Positions 1 to 11,654 of a stretch of 64,000 bases of DNA are shown here, one piece after another. The position numbers and the translations under genes were made by a program. This stretch comes from Artemia franciscana. Taxonomy: Eukaryota; Arthropoda; Branchiopoda; Anostraca; Artemiidae. Within the stretch, counting starts at the first letter, position 1. Each line of letters starts with the position of its first letter. Below the pieces are notes generated by a model. The model made no database searches and had not been told where the DNA came from. It was given only the letters and a program-made list of their open reading frames with translations. The DNA is taken from assembly GCF_032884065.1 (NCBI RefSeq), contig NC_088880.1, positions 27,927,298-27,991,297 of the forward strand. Reading direction: 5' to 3'.

Positions 1-1490
1 TTTAGTCTTACTCATCAAAAGTTACGAGCCAGAGAAAATTTTCCTTATTTTGGAAAATAGGGGAAAACACCCGCTAAAAGTCACAGAATCTTAACGAAAA
101 TCACACCATCGCATTCAGCATATCAGAGAACCCTATTTTTTGCCAGAAGACCGATCACGGGTGCGTGTTTATTTTTTTTCCAGGGGTCATCCTATCGACC
201 AAGCGGTCCTAGAATGTCACAAGAGGGCTCATTCTAACGGAATGAAAAGTTCTAGTGCCCTTTTTAAGTGATAAAAAATTGGATGGATCCTAGGCCCCCT
301 CCACGCTCATTTTTTCTCAAAGTCAACAGATCAAAATTTTAAGATAGCCATTTGTTCAGCATAGTCGAAAAACATAATAACTGTGTCTCTGGCGATGACA
401 TACTCCCCCACAGTCCCTGAGGGGTGCTGCAAGTTACAAACTTTGACCAGTGTTTACATATAGTAATGGTTACTGGGAAGTGTACATCCGTTAGGGATTT
501 TTTTGGGTGGGGCGGTTGAGGGGAGTGAGCTATGTTGGAGGACCTTTCCTTGGAGGAATATACCATGGGGGAAGAGAAATTCAATGAAGAGGGCGCAGGA
601 TTTTCTAGTATTATTATAAAAAAAAAAAAAAAATATGAAGAAGTTTTTTCAACTTAAAGTAAAAAGCAGCATTAAAACCTAAAACGAACAAAGATTATTT
701 ACGCATACGAGGGGTTCTTCTCCTCCTAAATACCTCGCTCTTTACGCTAAAGTATTTTTAGTAATTTCAACTATTTTTTCTACGGCCTTTCTGATTCAGG
801 GGTCATTCTTAAAGAATTGGGAAAAATTTAGCAGTAGTGTAAAGAGCGAGGTATTAATGACGGGACAAACCCCCTCATATACATTATAAAATACACGAAT
901 ATAGAAGTTCGTTTCGTAAGTTAATTTTTAAGTTACGTATATTTTTTACTAATAAAAACGTTCGATGAAAATTAAAAATACTAGTTGTCTTTTTAAGTAA
1001 CCAAAAAATTGGAAGGCAACTAGGACTCCTCCCCCACCCCCTTTTTCCTCAAAATCGTCTGATCAAAACTGAGAAAAAGCCATTTAGCCAAAAAAAAAAA
1101 ATAATATGCAAATTTCATTTTAATAATTTTTTGTGCGGCGAGCCAAAACCAAATATGCATTAATTCAAAAACGTTCAGAAATTAAATAAAAAAATAGTTT
1201 TTTTTTAACTGAAAGTAAGGAGCAATATTAAGACTTAAAACGAATAGAAATTACTCCGTGTATGAAAGGGGCTGTTCCCTTCTCAATGCGCCGCTCTTTA
1301 CACTTAAGTTTTTTTACTGTTTAATAAAGTAGGGTTGAGAGAAAGAGCCAAACTTCAGCGTAAAGAGCGGGGCGTTGAGAAGGGAATAGCCACTTTCAAA
1401 CATGAAGTAATCTCTGTTCGTTTTAAGTTTTAATATCGCTCCTTACTTTCAGTTAAAAAAACTAGTTTTTTTATTTAATCACTGAACAAT
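1..1490 (+). mobile_element. Family A non-autonomous element, left end cut by the window
   Basis: The first 650 bases match the bodies of the copies at 18819 and 22051 almost base for base in places: the 'catcaaaagttacgagcc' block, the 'cacgggtgcgtgtttatt' block, and the 'gagatagccattttgttcag' block. A first hairpin module follows (about 650-890), then a spacer ending near 1190, and a second hairpin module (about 1195-1486). The second module has diverged arms of about 110 bp that read GTAAGGAGC...GCTCTTTAC outward and inward. I see no protein-coding frame; short open frames here are not conserved between copies. This is a non-autonomous repeat of unknown class. Confidence 0.75.
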
Positions 1491-1904
1491 ATTAATTTTG
1501 ATTGTATCCATTTCTTTAATATATTCAGTAATTGGTCATGTAAATTTTAATTTGACTTATTCAAACCATCTGATTCCATTTCACTGTTCTTGGTACTTCA
1601 AATATTCTCAACGCCTTCACACTTGAAGCGCAGTCTTTACTGGAGGCATTATAACTTGTTTAAAAACAAGTATGTAATTAACTTCTCCAGCTTTGAATGC
1701 CAACCGTCAAAGCAAAAACGAGAGGAAAAACTACGACTACTTTGTGATAACTAATTGAAGTGCGTCAATCGAGTAATTACGTAGAAGAGCAATATATTCC
1801 TTCCATCTAATTATTCTACTTCATCTAATGAAGTCCAGTGGATTTTTTTCTTTCTTTCTTTATAAATCACACATCTCATATCAGTGGTGACAACTTCGCA
1901 TTGC
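1491..1904. other. No recognised feature
   Basis: AT-rich spacer between two family A elements. I see no splice-bounded open frame, no inverted repeat and no match to other parts of the window. Confidence 0.5.
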
Positions 1905-2925
1905 TTTGTAGAAAAAAAAACAAGTTTTTTTTTCAACTGAAAGTAAACAGCAACATTGGAACTTAAAACGAAATGAAATTATTACGTATATAAGGGGGGT
2001 TGCTCTTTCTCAACTTCTTGCTATTTACGCTGGCGTTTTTTAATGCTTAAGAAAGCTTCTTAAGCTCTAATTAAATGAGCGCGGTGTTTCAGGATTCGTT
2101 CTTAAAGAATTGGGACAGAACTCAAACTTTAACGTAAAGAGTGTTTGTTGAGGAAGAGCAACCTCCCTCATATACGTAATAATTTCTGTTCGTTTTAAGT
2201 TTTAATGTTGCTCCTAACTTTTAGGTGAACAAACTTGTTGTTATTTAATTTCTGATCGTTTTTAAAATAATGCCAGGAAATCTGGCAACACTCCACGGGA
2301 AAATTCTTCCTCTCCACGAATTAATTGACTTGACAATTCAATATGCTGAACAAAATGGCAATCACAAATTTTTATAGGAGGATTTTGAGAAAAAGGGATG
2401 TGGGAGGGGGCCTAGTTGCCCTCCAATCTTTTGGTCACTTAAAATGGGCATTCTTTAATTTTCCTTCAAATAAGCCCTCTCCTGACATTCTAAGACCACT
2501 GAGCCAATACGATCAACCCCTGGAAAACAAAACAAAACAAATAAACACGTATCCGTGACCTTTCTTCTGGCAAAAATACACAATTCCACATCTTTGCAGA
2601 TAGTAGCTTAAAACCATTATGGTAGGGTTCTCTGAAACACTGAATCTGATGGTTTGATTTTCATTAAGATTCTGTGACTTTTAGGGGGGTATTTTCCCCT
2701 TCTTACGAAAACAAGACAAATTTTCTCAGACTCATAACCTTTGATGGGTGAGACTAAATGAAACTTATGAAACCTAATGAAACTTAAATATCTGAAATCA
2801 ACTTAAAAATCCGATTCTTTTGTTACATCTATTAGTATCAAAATTATGTTTTTTAGAGTTTCGGTGAGTATTGAGCCAGGTCGCTCCTTACTTACAGTTC
2901 GTTGCCAGTAACTGTTTGATTAAGC
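1905..2925 (-). mobile_element. Family A element, reverse orientation, with both ends
   Basis: Read on the minus strand this copy starts with a degenerate form of the family's terminal palindrome (2894-2915), then GTAAGGAGCGACC, then the conserved body, and ends in a hairpin module (about 1915-2250) whose arms carry GTAAAGAG and GCTCCTAAC-type blocks. It is about 1.0 kb and has only one hairpin module, against two in the 22051 copy. The base string TTGATTAA next to the palindrome is shared, in reverse, with the copy at 18819, so it belongs to the element end rather than to the target. Confidence 0.75.
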
Positions 2926-2969
2926 TAAGCTGGAGATGAAAGTCTCAACAAAAAATTGGTGACAAGTTT

Positions 2970-3090
2970 GTGCTCTGAACGCCGAACAGTTCCGCCACAC
3001 AGTTTCCACCACGCTTGGCACACTTCCTCTGTGCTTGGCAAACGCTACCTCGTAAACATGATTTCTGAAAGTGGCCCTCAATATTGCCTT
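2970..3090 (-). repeat. Family E short GC-rich repeat, copy 1
   Basis: Contains CCACGCTTGGCACACTTCC followed by a second degenerate copy (TGTGCTTGGCAAACGC) and ends in ATTTCTGAAAGT. The same order of blocks recurs at 11035, 18668, 30890, 40245, 44570 and 51070. No coding potential is evident. It sits just outside the palindromic end of a family A element. Confidence 0.6.
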
Positions 3091-3469
3091 TCTTCGTTAA
3101 GATTTTGTATAGGAAATGGAGCATACCATGGAGCTACTTGCAAGAGCATAAGAAAAGGAAGGCTTCAAGTCAAGATGAGGTAAAGACATGTACAGTTCTG
3201 CAGTTTTTCGTAGTAGCAAAAACATAGGGTACTAAAAAGCTTAAGAAGATCCAGCTTTACTTTCACTGTACAGCTGTTTTTGGGAGTCAATGCAATATCG
3301 CTCTAAAAACCTTGGAATTTCAAAAGAACTTAGACAAATCTTAGAAAATCGTTGTTATCTAGTATGAATAAACTTAAGAGGAATCCAAGAGAGAAAATAT
3401 TATTATTACTATGTATAAAAATAATTATAATCTATAACGTTTATTATTTTAATGTCCTTGGTGCTTTAA
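3091..3469. other. No recognised feature
   Basis: AT-rich, no inverted or tandem structure, no convincing exon. Confidence 0.4.
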
Positions 3470-4255
3470 GGCTCTATGGTTCCTTGTCTATACTGATTGG
3501 CGTAAAAGACTGAATATAGCTTCTTTTTCCATAGCTTTTACCCATATTACCCATTACCCATGGTTTTACCCGTTTATCCATTACCCATAGCAAAAGTTAT
3601 GACAATCGAAATCGTATATATTACATGGCTCTTGTCTACAGTGATGCAGTGAAGCAATTTCGTCAAAATCCAGGGAGGGCGAAGTTGGAGCCAATTTTCC
3701 CAAATCAAGTGTAAATGACATTAAAAACTGAAAAACGAGCCATTTGGTACCATAAAAGTACTATATAGTACAATAAAAGTACTATAAAGATAATTTATAG
3801 TACTATAAAAGCAAATATATGTAAAAAAAACTTATGCATTTCTGTTGATGCTTGAATTATGCAGGCTTATGTTAGTTTTGACAAGATTTTTGAAGAAACT
3901 AAATTTCAGCTGGGGGCAAACTCGGGTCGGGGGAGGGGGGCAATTGAGGCCTGGGAGGGTAAGTTACCCCCCTGTCCCATAGCAAATTACATCCCTGCGG
4001 TGATGAGCTAAAATGAAACTTTATCTACTCCCATAATACCGTTACCCATGATTTTTATCCTTTCCCATGGTTTTACGTACCAATTTATCCACTACCCATA
4101 GCAAAATATATAAAAATCCAAATCGTACAGATCCTATGGCTCTTGTCTATAGTGATGGGCTAAAAAACCAAATCTATTCCCCTGATATCGTTACCCATGG
4201 TTTTACCCATTTATCATAGCAAAAGTAAAACAATCAAAATCATATAGAAGATCAA
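3470..4255. repeat. Tandem array, about 150-bp unit, 2.7 copies, interrupted
   Basis: The phrases CTTGTCTA(T/C)A(G/C)TGATG, GTTACCCATGGTTTTACCC and TTATCCA(T/C)TACCCATAGCAAAA recur with a spacing of about 150 bp once an inserted element (3647-3997 plus its 8-bp duplication) is removed. The second and third units are about 80 percent alike by eye; the third stops near 4255. Confidence 0.7.
3647..3997 (+). mobile_element. hAT-like MITE (family F) with 8-bp target duplication
   Basis: A 351-bp insertion within the 150-bp tandem array. Flanks are CAGTGATG (3639-3646) and CGGTGATG (3998-4005), 7 of 8 matching. The next array unit carries the same site without the insertion (CTTGTCTATAGTGATGGGC), giving an empty site. 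Ends are CAGTGAAGCAATTT and, read inward, CAGGGATGTAATTT: imperfect inverted repeats starting with CAG, as in hAT elements. There is no transposase frame. A second copy lies at 41211-41495. Confidence 0.8.
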
Positions 4256-4985
4256 TGCATCGAAGATGTTGACGACTTTCTCTTATCATAGTGTGTCTTA
4301 AAAAATGTGAGAACTAGCTGTTATTGAGAGGAAGCGAATTCAGAAAAAATCAATGATTTTAGAAAAGATAGTTTGTTCCCTTTTGAACCAAGTTCAAAAG
4401 GGGAGATACTTTTCGAGTACACTCAAAAACAAGCTTCACCAATCGATTCAGAATAAAAACCTGACACACACAAATGAATTTAGCTTGAATGTATTGACTC
4501 GGAGTCTTGACTAATTAATCCACTTGACTCAAACTAGCAATAAAGCTTTTATAGCTGGCTTGGGGACATTTCCATCCATGTTGAAGAAAGTAAGGGTGGA
4601 GCTAAATTATAGTATGTTTGTATGCAATATCCCCCTTGCACCAGTTTTATAAGCCTGTAATAGCTTTCGTAGGGACTATGAAGTAACTTTAAGAAATGAA
4701 AGTTCTAAGCCAATTTATGAGTTGGCCCACATTTTTTATTACGATTTACGCTAATTAAAGTCAGTGAAATTCAATTCGAACTTGTTATTAGAATACTTAA
4801 AGTAATAATAACGTTGTCAACTAAATTTCTGCAACCCTAAAATCAGGTAAATCATTAAGGACACCAATGGGTTTAAAACAGTTATAACCACTAAAAATTA
4901 TCAATTAATTCCACAATTTTTAGAAAAATATTAGAAGTAAATTTTAATTAAGTGCGCCTTATTTGACGTTTTGCTCCTTATTACC
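4256..4985. other. No recognised feature
   Basis: AT-rich sequence without a splice-bounded frame or a match elsewhere in the window. Confidence 0.4.
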
Positions 4986-4988
4986 TGC

Positions 4989-5135
4989 AACTACTACTAC
5001 TAATAATTTATTGCAGCATCAACACCCATGAATACAGCACAGTCATGCAAGCTCCTCCTTAATCAGGTCATAGATTGACTCCCCTCCCTTCCAAAAATTT
5101 CTAATTCCTTTTTATGAGTTCTTTCCACACCATTC
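4989..5135 (-). mobile_element. LINE 3' end fragment
   Basis: Reads on the minus strand as the last 130 bp of the LINE family seen at 53770-56158, including GCATGACTGTGCTG-type blocks and ending in a (TAG)n/(TTAG) tail (AACTACTACTACTAAT on the plus strand). Strongly diverged, no coding frame left. Confidence 0.6.
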
Positions 5136-6237
5136 GAGAACGCATAACTTTACGTTTGGCTAAAAATGAGCTGTTTTTTAAAACTTGGGTTTATGACGTT
5201 TTGTTGCATGATTTACGTATTGGAGATTCACTAATGCTGTCAGATTTTCCCTTACTCCTTTATACAGGGATAATTCCAATATTAAGCTTCAGTGCTGACA
5301 TAGAAAAGTGACTTTTGATTTGAAAATTTATAAAAAAAAAGCAAATTTGAGGCTGAGTAAGACAAGTTTTCGAATTTACTTTGTATTGCTTACTCAAAAT
5401 CAGTTATGTTTTAACAGAGACAAATTTTTGTTTTTTAACTGATTTTTTAATTGCAAACATTTCTGTTTAATTAGTTGGATCGTAACAGAAAAATCGTTTG
5501 TTTCTCAATTGGTATTTCGACAACAGAAATTTCTGTGTCTTTAGCTGCTTCTTAACAGAAAAAAAAACAAGTTTTTTCTTTGCCAAATCCGAAAATATGT
5601 CTTAGATGATTTTCCTTGGCGGCACTGAAATAGATAGAGGGCGTAATGAACTGAGAGTGAGTAAAAAAAAAAAAAAATCTTGCACAGGGGTTGGTAGCCA
5701 ATTTAAACTTGCTCTTACTAAATATAGGTTTATAATTTAAGTTGTAAGATAGTGGTCAAAAGTTTTGCCAATTTTGACCGCTCCGCCAAAAAAAAGAAAT
5801 ATATTCCAATACGTTCTGGGAAGAGATTAAGTAAATAATTTAAATTGGATGGCTTATTGTTTTGTTTTTTAAGTAGGATTTTTTTTCCTCTCTCTTCTTC
5901 TTCTTTATTTTCCTTTTGTTTTATTTTCTCGCTTTTTTGTCTCATTTCATTTTTTTTGTTAATATTGTTGGTATTGCTGTTCATTGAATGTTTATTAGCC
6001 ACTAGTAACAAATCTTTGACTTTCTAAAGTGGCTGATGTGGTTCTTTTGTACAGTGATAATGTATATAACAAAAAGTGTCTCTCTCTACTCTTTGCTTAG
6101 GAACAATTTGGGAAATTGGAAAATACACAAGGGTGTGCCCGAGATATAGAATTGAATGACCTTGGTTTGAAGTATTTTTTTGCTCTGTTTAATGACTAAA
6201 ATGACATAGCTCTTTTCCTATATTTTAATCTACTCAG
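5136..6237. other. Non-coding stretch with a polypyrimidine tract
   Basis: AT-rich. From about 5870 to 5960 the plus strand is nearly pure C/T (repeated TCTTC and TTTTC). The tract gives shadow open frames on both strands with no conserved content. Nothing else recognised. Confidence 0.45.
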
Positions 6238-6352
6238 ACGGAAAAGCCCCTCCTCCCAACGGAAACCCTGAGTATTGCCGAGAACAACCAAGCCTTAAAC
6301 ATGGAATTGTATTTACCGAAAATGATTCTAAGGCAAAAAGTGGATTTAATTG
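6238..6352 (+). CDS. Candidate internal exon, unknown protein
   Basis: The left edge is a strong acceptor: a branch-like TGACTAAAATGAC, a pyrimidine-rich run and TCTACTCAG. The right edge is a textbook donor, TTG/GTAAGTAA. The 115 nt between are open in two frames. The frame starting two bases in reads GKAPPPNGNPEYCREQ..., then SLKHGIVFTEND, which looks like ordinary hydrophilic protein and is followed by a stop in the intron. The first frame (TEKPLLPTETLS...) is also open. I do not recognise the family. Base composition is less AT-rich than its surroundings. Both splice sites fit, but there is no neighbouring exon to confirm it. Confidence 0.45.
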
Positions 6353-6650
6353 GTAAGTAATGTTTATAATTGTTTCAAACATATTGGTGTCCTTAATGCA
6401 TATATAATTATCATTTTGGACAGTTCTAATGCTTGGTATTTATTTAAAGTGCCGGTATCCTCAACTTGCTTGGCTACGGATGTAACCCATGTCCAGTCAT
6501 ACCAATTCTTCGAAAGATTCGGAAAGTTAGAAAAAGATTGTTAAGTTTTACGACAATAATTTGCCCGGAATAGGATTACGATTTTTACCAGCAAAATCAG
6601 AGCTTTAGCATAACATTTCCCAAACTAGAATCGAACCAGGTTCAAGTGCT
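6353..6650. other. Putative intronic sequence, nothing recognised
   Basis: Follows the candidate exon's donor site. No further exon is evident before the dinucleotide tract. Confidence 0.35.
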
Positions 6651-7020
<370 letters not shown>

Positions 7021-7895
7021 ATATAAAAATGTAGAACTTTGCTCTTTTCTTCCAGAAGAAATGATCCCAGATGCGTGTTCATTTGTTTTTATCTTCTCCC
7101 CAGAGGCGGAACCAAAGATCCTAGAAGATTGGGAGAGAGAAAATTTAATCGGGTAGCAGAAATTCTAGTTCCCTTTTTAAGTGACAAAAAAAGATTGGAG
7201 GGTAAATAGTCCCCCCTCCCATTCCCCTTTTTCCGAAGTCATCAGATCCAAATTTTGAGATATCCATTATGTTTAGTATAGGTAAAAAAATTTAATAGCT
7301 ATGCCTTTAGGCATAATATGGCCTCCCCAACGCCTCTGGGGAAAGGGTTGTAGGGTAAAAAATCTACCCATTGTTGAAGCATAATACTTTTCAGCGAGGA
7401 TGGAATTTTCCGGAGCGAATTTTACGTGAGGGGGGTAATTTCCGTGGCAGAAATTTCCCACGGAGGAGTTTCCCATGAGGCGAGGGAAATTTTCATGAAA
7501 GGAGAGCCTAATTTACCGGCATTATTTGGAAAACGATCAGAATTTAAATGAAAAAAAAAATAAAAAAAAATTCAAAGAAAAGTAAGGAGCAACATTAAAA
7601 CTCAGACTAAACAGAAACTGTTTCCGTATCTAAAGCATTTACCCCCTCCTCAATACCTTGCTCTTTAGGTTAAACGTTGACTGTTTGTCCCAATTTCTTC
7701 AGAACAACTCCTGAAAAACAAGGGCCGTTTATTTAGAATAAGAAGCTTTTTTACAAGTGAAAAGAAACTTTAGCGTGAAGAGCAAGGTATTGAGAAGGGA
7801 GGCAACTTCTAAATATATGCAATAATTTCTGTACGTTTTGAGTTTTAATTGTGCTCCTTACTTCCAGTTGAAATCTTTTTTTTTCAACCTGATTA
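7021..7895 (+). mobile_element. Family A element copy
   Basis: Starts in the body at AAAAATGTAGAAC.. CCAGAAGAAATGATC (compare 19128 onward), runs through the GTTCCCTTTTTAAGTGAC block and ends in a hairpin module (about 7565-7885) with arms of about 110 bp containing AGTAAGGAGCAACATTAAAA and its reverse. Abuts the family C repeat without a spacer. The left part of the element is missing. Confidence 0.7.
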
Positions 7896-8125
7896 TTTTT
7901 TTATTAATTAATTATTTTTTAATTAATTAATTAGCGTAAAAGAAACTGGTATGAAACTATGCGGTACTGAATAGATACTTTCATTCAAATGAATCTCTAA
8001 AATAATGTTTATAACAATTATTTTTGTCTATTTAGCCTTCACCCATGTTTAGGGAATCGTAGCACATTCCTTGTGATATCAGAAACAGGGAGGGTTTGTA
8101 TGTGTGATTTGATAGTTATCAACTT
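7896..8125. other. No recognised feature
   Basis: AT-rich spacer that includes a small AATTAATTAATT run; otherwise empty. Confidence 0.4.
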
Positions 8126-8999
8126 ATTACTACTATTACTAATAACTCACCACAGCACCAAGCCGCCTGAGGCCGACACAGCTACGCACGCTCCTCCTCC
8201 AGCCCAATCTATTCAAGGCCTCCCTCTTTAAACCCCCCTAGGAGTTCCCATTTCCTTTAAATCTTTATTTATGAAAATCCTCCCACCCCAGACGAGGACG
8301 ACCTGCTTTATGTTTAGCCCCAGACGGTTGGCTAAAAAGGACAATCTTCGGCAATCTGTCATCCTTCATCCGCAGAATGTGGCCTAGCCATCTCGACCTT
8401 TCTTTCATTATAGCCCTAGAAAAAGGGATTGAACCAGATTTTTCGTACAACCTACTGTTTGAAATACGGCCAGTCAGCAGGATACCCAGAACAATCCGTA
8501 GGCAATTTCTCTGGAAAACATCTAATAAATTTCCATCCGCTCTTCTGAGCACCCACGCTTCAGAGCCATATTTGACCACTGTCATCACTGTAGCTTCTAA
8601 TATTCTAATCTTGGTTTGCAGATTTATCTTCCTATTCTTCCAAACTTTTTTTAATTGGGAAAAGAAAACCAGAGCCTTGGCTACTCTACTTTTAACATCT
8701 TCACTCCTCCCACCGTCTTTACTAATAGTACTACCAAGGTAAGTGAAGCTGCCCACCTCGATCAATCTTTTCGTTACCCAATGTCACCTTTAACTTCACT
8801 TATTCCTAGGCTTAGTGACTTAACGTTAATTTTCAAACCTATTCTAGCACCCTGAACTCGCAAAACCTCTTAAAATTCATTCATTTTGCTCACACTTTCA
8901 TCTAATTCATCTAAATCATCAGCATAATCTAAGTGCAGGAGAGTTTTTCCTCTTCATTTGATTCCGTGGATTCCAATTTCCTTTCCTGTGCTCCTTAAG
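8126..8999 (-). mobile_element. LINE 3' half, 5'-truncated (dead)
   Basis: Minus-strand copy of the window's APE-type LINE. An open stretch (8265-8765) holds the region after the polymerase core: SFTYLGSTISKDGG near its start, KYGSEAW in the middle and RWLGHILRM near its end, the usual tail of endonuclease-reverse transcriptase proteins. Upstream (to 8999) the YADD region is damaged by deletion. The element ends in a degenerate TAGTAGTAA tail at 8126-8150. Typical LINE proteins of this kind are about 900-1000 residues, so most is missing. Confidence 0.85.
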
Positions 9000-9649
9000 A
9001 ACTGATTGGTTTTCAACTGATTGATTACCTAATAATGTCCCCTTATTAGTGTTTAGACCCTGTTCGGGTCGAAAGTGTGGTTCTATGGCAGAAATAGTCA
9101 CAAATAACACCTTGCAGTGGCACTATCTATTTTCTTACTTAAAAAGGGTACTCAAAATCTTCCGTCCAAATGAGCCTTTAAAACCCAACGATCAAGTGCT
9201 TAATAGAATCAACATGGAGAAGGAAATCAAAATAATAATAAAAATAAATAATAAAAAATAATAATAATAAAATAAACAAAAATACAAAAAAAACAGCAAC
9301 AAAGAAACACGCACATGCATGACCCTTTCTCAAGAAAATTATATTTTGCATGTTTAAACAGAGATGCCTCTAGTTTAAATTTTTCAGCCATTTCAATTTT
9401 AGTTAATCTTTTACTTTAATTTAATCTTTTAATAATAAATAATTTAATCTTTTAATATTTGTAATAATTTAATCTTTAGTTTAATCTTTTGCAATATCAC
9501 ATCCCTTTCTGGAGCGTTTTGACTTTTATAAAATCAAAAAAAAAAAAATTACTTTAGCAAGAGTATGGGCTTCTAAATGTAATGAATATCAAATATTTGG
9601 AATCGGCTGAAACTATATACTTTTATATATATGCTGCTATCAAAATTCT
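9000..9649. other. No gene; AT-rich and low complexity
   Basis: Contains an A/T simple stretch (9225-9300) and several TTTAATCTTTTA repeats near 9400-9490. No exon or element end recognised apart from the left edge of the MITE at 9650. Confidence 0.5.
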
Positions 9650-10075
9650 GGTACTTATCGTTTATATAATAAATACTCGGGAATTGCAGTTCAATTAATG
9701 CTAATGAAATGAAACAAAATATGATGAATATATAATAGTTTGAAAACAAATTTGGGCTATATATTTGCACGTTAGGGGGGGGCAAAGCATAACATCTATT
9801 AAATACGTAAATTAACCATTGCTGTATTTAATATATGCTATGCCTTAACCCCCCCCCCCTAATGTGCAAATATATAGCCCAAATTTATTTACGTAAACCA
9901 CACCAAACCAAAATACAAACTAAATGCTTAAACAAAATATAGCTACAATTCATTTTGCTACCAAACCAAAGCTAATTGTGTGGTATAAAGAAGTTGCTTG
10001 ACCAGTTTCTTGTGTCAAGCTTGCATCGTTCTCGATCGAAATTGTATAATATTTATTGTATAACCGATAAGTACC
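9650..10075 (-). mobile_element. hAT-like MITE (family H), long variant
   Basis: Inverted ends GGTACTTATCG(T)TTATA and, inward from the right, GGTACTTATCGGTTATAC. The flanks AAAATTCT (9642-9649) and AAAATTCC (10076-10083) form an 8-bp duplication with one mismatch. Inside, an arm of about 30 bp around CTATATATTTGCACGTTAGG is repeated in inverse (about 9757-9785 and 9850-9885), next to G and C runs. It is about 95 bp longer than the other family H copies (about 330 bp). No transposase. Confidence 0.8.
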
Positions 10076-10323
10076 AAAATTCCTTTTCATTTTGATTGGA
10101 GGCACGATTCTAACCCCTTTCATTTTCAAGTAAAACTAGATAGGGATAAGAGCTTAGACCCCAGCCGTGACTTCTAACTTGTATATCAGTTCTAAAACGG
10201 GTGCAAGAATTAAAATGGCCTGAATTATGACTCCAGTCAAAATCAAAGAGGAATTTTTGATAGCGATAAATATACCAAAGAGACATCGTTAAATTTAACT
10301 CCAAATATATAAATTAAATCAGT

Positions 10324-10501
10324 CAAGGCCGTATCAAAGGGGGTAGGAGGTTTGAAGTCCCCCCCAATATTTGTCAGGCTCGTAAAAACGTGACATTAAT
10401 TGATAAAAGCAAATTTTTTATGTGTTTTTGAGTTTTTTGAGCACCCCCCCCCGGAAAAAAGCCTTGCGTAAAACGAAAAAAAAATCCTAGATACGACCCT
10501 G
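10324..10501 (-). mobile_element. hAT-like MITE (family P), older copy
   Basis: Ends CAAGGCCGTATC and, inward from the right, CAGGGTCGTATCTAGG; 178 bp with G and C homopolymer runs near the ends. Resembles the element at 32378-32562 in opposite orientation. The 8 bases on each side do not match well, so the insertion is old or the edges are shifted. Confidence 0.6.
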
Positions 10502-11030
10502 CGCTCAGATAAAAGTTCACATAAAAATTTGTTGGTATAAGAAAATTTGTGGAACTTTATAAAAGGGGGGAGCGCCCCAGAAACGTGTCTGCCATAAAGC
10601 ATTAGTTCATAGTTTTAAACATTTTACGAAAATATTGAAAGGTTGAAAAAATGTGCCTCCGGAAGTGAAATAATTCGTGAAACACCAGAGGTAAGGCTCC
10701 AGATTATGTACGTAGTCCATTTAAATTAGAGGCTCCACGGAGCCTCTTGTAGAATATTTGTAAAAAGGGTGGATATACTGGCAGGTTAAAATCCGGATTG
10801 TGCGAAAAACTACTGCTTTATATTGTAATACGGTCAAGGAGGACCCTAAGGTTTCAAGCCCCTCTGCCGTCTCCTCAAAATAAGACAAATAAACAGAAAA
10901 GCTACACTCTCGCTCGTCTTGTGCTTTTTAAGGGGTTTAGAAACTGTTTTAAACTTCCCAAACCAAACATACTATGTGCTTCTTTCACTCATGATGTTTG
11001 CTCAAGTGTGAATAGTAACATCAAGGGACA
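10502..11030. other. No recognised feature
   Basis: Mixed-composition sequence without a splice-bounded frame. The 106-codon open frame across 10798-11118 runs into a family E repeat and shows no conserved content. Confidence 0.4.
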
Positions 11031-11034
11031 TCAA

Positions 11035-11175
11035 CTTTCAGAAATCACGTACACTAAGTGGCACGTGCCAAGCGTGGCAAAAGTACACCAAGCAAGGCAG
11101 ACCTGCACCAAGCGTTGAGGGGACTATGCCTCACGTAGTGGGATTATGCGGCACACGTGGCGCTCCGAAATATTT
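11035..11175 (+). repeat. Family E short GC-rich repeat, copy 2
   Basis: Starts with TTTCAGAAATCACGTACACT, then GTGCCAAGCGTGGCAAAAG and two more CCAAGC units, and GGCACACGTGGCG. It is the reverse of the orientation at 2970. Confidence 0.65.
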
Positions 11176-11654
11176 GCGAGGTGGCAGAAAGTGGGCGAAC
11201 CCCTTGGAAAATGTTAGCATCTTTTCGTTTGTTGAGTTGCATTGTCTAATCTACAATGCTGAGCCCCCTTATCCCCCTCTAGACTTCGAAATTAATGAAA
11301 GGCATCTAAAATATACCCTGAAAAGGAGCCACCTAAAAAAAGGTAGGTAGGCGGGTATGGACTTTTTCAGTCTTTTAAACGAAGATACAAAAAAAAAGGC
11401 ATTTTCAAAATCTAGAGGGGGGAATGTGGCATTTGTTCGTTTTCTTAACAAAAAGGACAAAAAATGGATCTTTCAGAGTTTCCTTGACCCCCTCCCCGAA
11501 ATGTAGCCCTCGTAGCCTACATCTTTCAATAAATTCAATAAAGCTTCCAATCTTCACCTCAGTTTACATAACACTGTCACAGTTGTATGTCGCTATAGTG
11601 CTTACAATTTCCACCTCAGTTCGTGTTGAATGATTTCTGAGTTTGACGATCAGA
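11176..11654. other. No recognised feature
   Basis: Contains degenerate A-like blocks (CCCCTCTAGACTTCG) but no defined element or exon. Confidence 0.35.

Noticed and set aside
339..584. 81-codon minus-strand frame inside a family A element
   Set aside because: The frame is not kept in the closely related copies at 19400-19640 and 22500-22760.
5730..6027. Open frames on both strands over a C/T-rich tract
   Set aside because: Low-complexity purine/pyrimidine sequence gives Lys/Glu- or Phe/Ser-rich frames by chance.
6619..6640. Minus-strand GGTTCGATTCT, a tRNA B-box-like string
   Set aside because: One stem pair fails, there is no acceptor partner and no A box upstream because a (CA)n(TA)n tract lies there.
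8377..8855. Plus-strand frames over the LINE (also 53919-54428 and 55108-55888)
   Set aside because: Antisense shadows of the reverse transcriptase region.
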